From positions 1 to 20,901 of the forward strand of contig BEHZ01000013.1 of assembly GCA_002923335.1 (NCBI GenBank): a DNA stretch of 20,901 nt, given 5' to 3'. Positions 20,478-20,901 of the stretch are shown in pieces. Positions within the stretch are counted from its first letter, which is position 1. Every line of letters begins with the position of its first letter. The position numbers and the translations under genes were made by a program. The DNA comes from a bacterium HR23 (lineage in GTDB: Bacteria; Chloroflexota; Dehalococcoidia; Lucifugimonadales; HRBIN23). Below the pieces are notes generated by a model. That model was given only the letters and a program-made list of their open reading frames with translations, was not told the DNA's origin and made no database searches.

Positions 20478-20901
20478 ATGCTGGGCGAGACCCTTTCCCC
20501 CGCCGACCTGCGCCGGTTGACGGGTGTGAGCCGGAAGGCCCTGCGCCTCTACGAGGCGCGGGGCCTCCTTACCCCTCCTGTGCGCACCTATACGGGATGG
20601 CGCCGGTATTCCCCCCGGACAGTGGCGGAGGTGCGCTTTATCCGTTCCGCCCTGGCGGTGGGCCTCCGCCTGGAGGACCTGAAGCCCGCCCTGGACGCCT
20701 GGCGCCGGGGGCGAAGCCCGTGCCCTGTCCTGGCCCAGGCCCTCCGGCGCCGTTTGGCCGAAGTGGAGGTCCGCCTGCAAGCCCTGGTTCGTCAGCACCA
20801 GCGCCTCCAGGCTCTGGTAGAGGGATGGGACTGTCTCTGTCCACCCACGCCGGCGGTGTGTGCCCAGATAGGGCAGACCCAGCCGGCCCCCCCTTCCGCC
20901 T
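20478..20901 (+). CDS. MerR-family transcriptional regulator, metal-sensor type (cut by window edge)
   Basis: The frame runs from an ATG (after GAGGGAG) to the window end without a stop: 141 codons are seen. The N-terminal winged helix reads LSPADLRRLTGVSRKALRLYEARGLLTP, followed by GWRRYSPRTVAEVRFIRSALAVGLRLEDL, typical of MerR proteins. A long dimerisation helix (LAQALRRRLAEVEVRLQALV) follows. Cysteines sit at 82 (SPCPVL), 119 and 121 (WDCLCPP) and 128. In Tn501 MerR the Hg(II) ligands are C82, C117 and C126, and C119 and C128 here keep the 9-residue gap at the end of the helix. A mercury-type or related soft-metal trigonal site is therefore likely. The dimer-helix start cysteine after Pro (PC) is also usual in this branch. 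The target is probably the promoter at 20116-20147. Confidence 0.85.
   Translation, partial: MLGETLSPADLRRLTGVSRKALRLYEARGLLTPPVRTYTGWRRYSPRTVAEVRFIRSALAVGLRLEDLKPALDAWRRGRSPCPVLAQALRRRLAEVEVRLQALVRQHQRLQALVEGWDCLCPPTPAVCAQIGQTQPAPPSA

Noticed and set aside
1..20901. tRNA, rRNA, CRISPR arrays, insertion sequences, phage or plasmid functions
   Set aside because: No tRNA-like cloverleaf, rRNA stretch, spaced direct repeats, transposase or integrase was recognised. I did this by eye, so a short tRNA in a gap cannot be fully excluded.

Overview
The window is a GC-rich, gene-dense stretch of bacterial chromosome with very short intergenic gaps and many stop/start overlaps. The gene content suits a member of the Chloroflexota or a similar environmental lineage: a mycobacterial-like dCTP deaminase, LarC/LarE nickel-pincer cofactor genes, a tandem-fused family III CoA-transferase, a CitE-like lyase, FmdB zinc ribbons, a translin-family protein and a ThiE with an extra N-terminal domain. 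Taxonomy is inferred from protein character only. I saw no rRNA, tRNA, CRISPR array, insertion sequence or phage gene.

Left part (1-4234, mostly minus strand): a riboflavin/nucleotide operon, dcd-ribD-riboflavin synthase (the last cut by the window edge), reads leftward from a recognisable promoter. A hairpin-rich gap separates it from a plus-strand membrane protein of unknown function. That gene converges on an aroQ-pepQ operon (type II 3-dehydroquinase, then Xaa-Pro peptidase), with a strong 12-bp hairpin between them.

Middle (4488-13804, mostly plus strand): a 762-residue protein with two CaiB/BaiF CoA-transferase domains; a small membrane protein resembling a bacterial PH domain; a minus-strand exported and membrane-anchored PQQ-type sugar dehydrogenase that may be read from a leaderless mRNA; then a tight plus-strand operon of radA (with a long C-terminal extension), a GT2 glycosyltransferase, a GT4 glycosyltransferase and a polytopic GT-C-like membrane protein.

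Right part (13758-18991, minus strand): an operon larE - orphan gene - larC. The orphan looks like a nuclease-fold protein that has lost its catalytic residues. Upstream of larE lies a decayed retropepsin-like aspartic protease gene on the other strand. A further operon encodes two FmdB-type zinc ribbons, ThiE and a translin-family protein.

Right end (19178-20901, plus strand): a CitE/malyl-CoA lyase-type enzyme behind a leader with a long inverted repeat, then a compact apparent metal-response module. This has a MerR-type promoter (TTGACA, 20-bp spacer with a dyad, TACCGT), a 76-residue protein with nine cysteines, and a MerR-family regulator whose cysteines are placed much as in mercury-type MerR. 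The regulator is open at the window edge. This module is the best candidate here for something undescribed.
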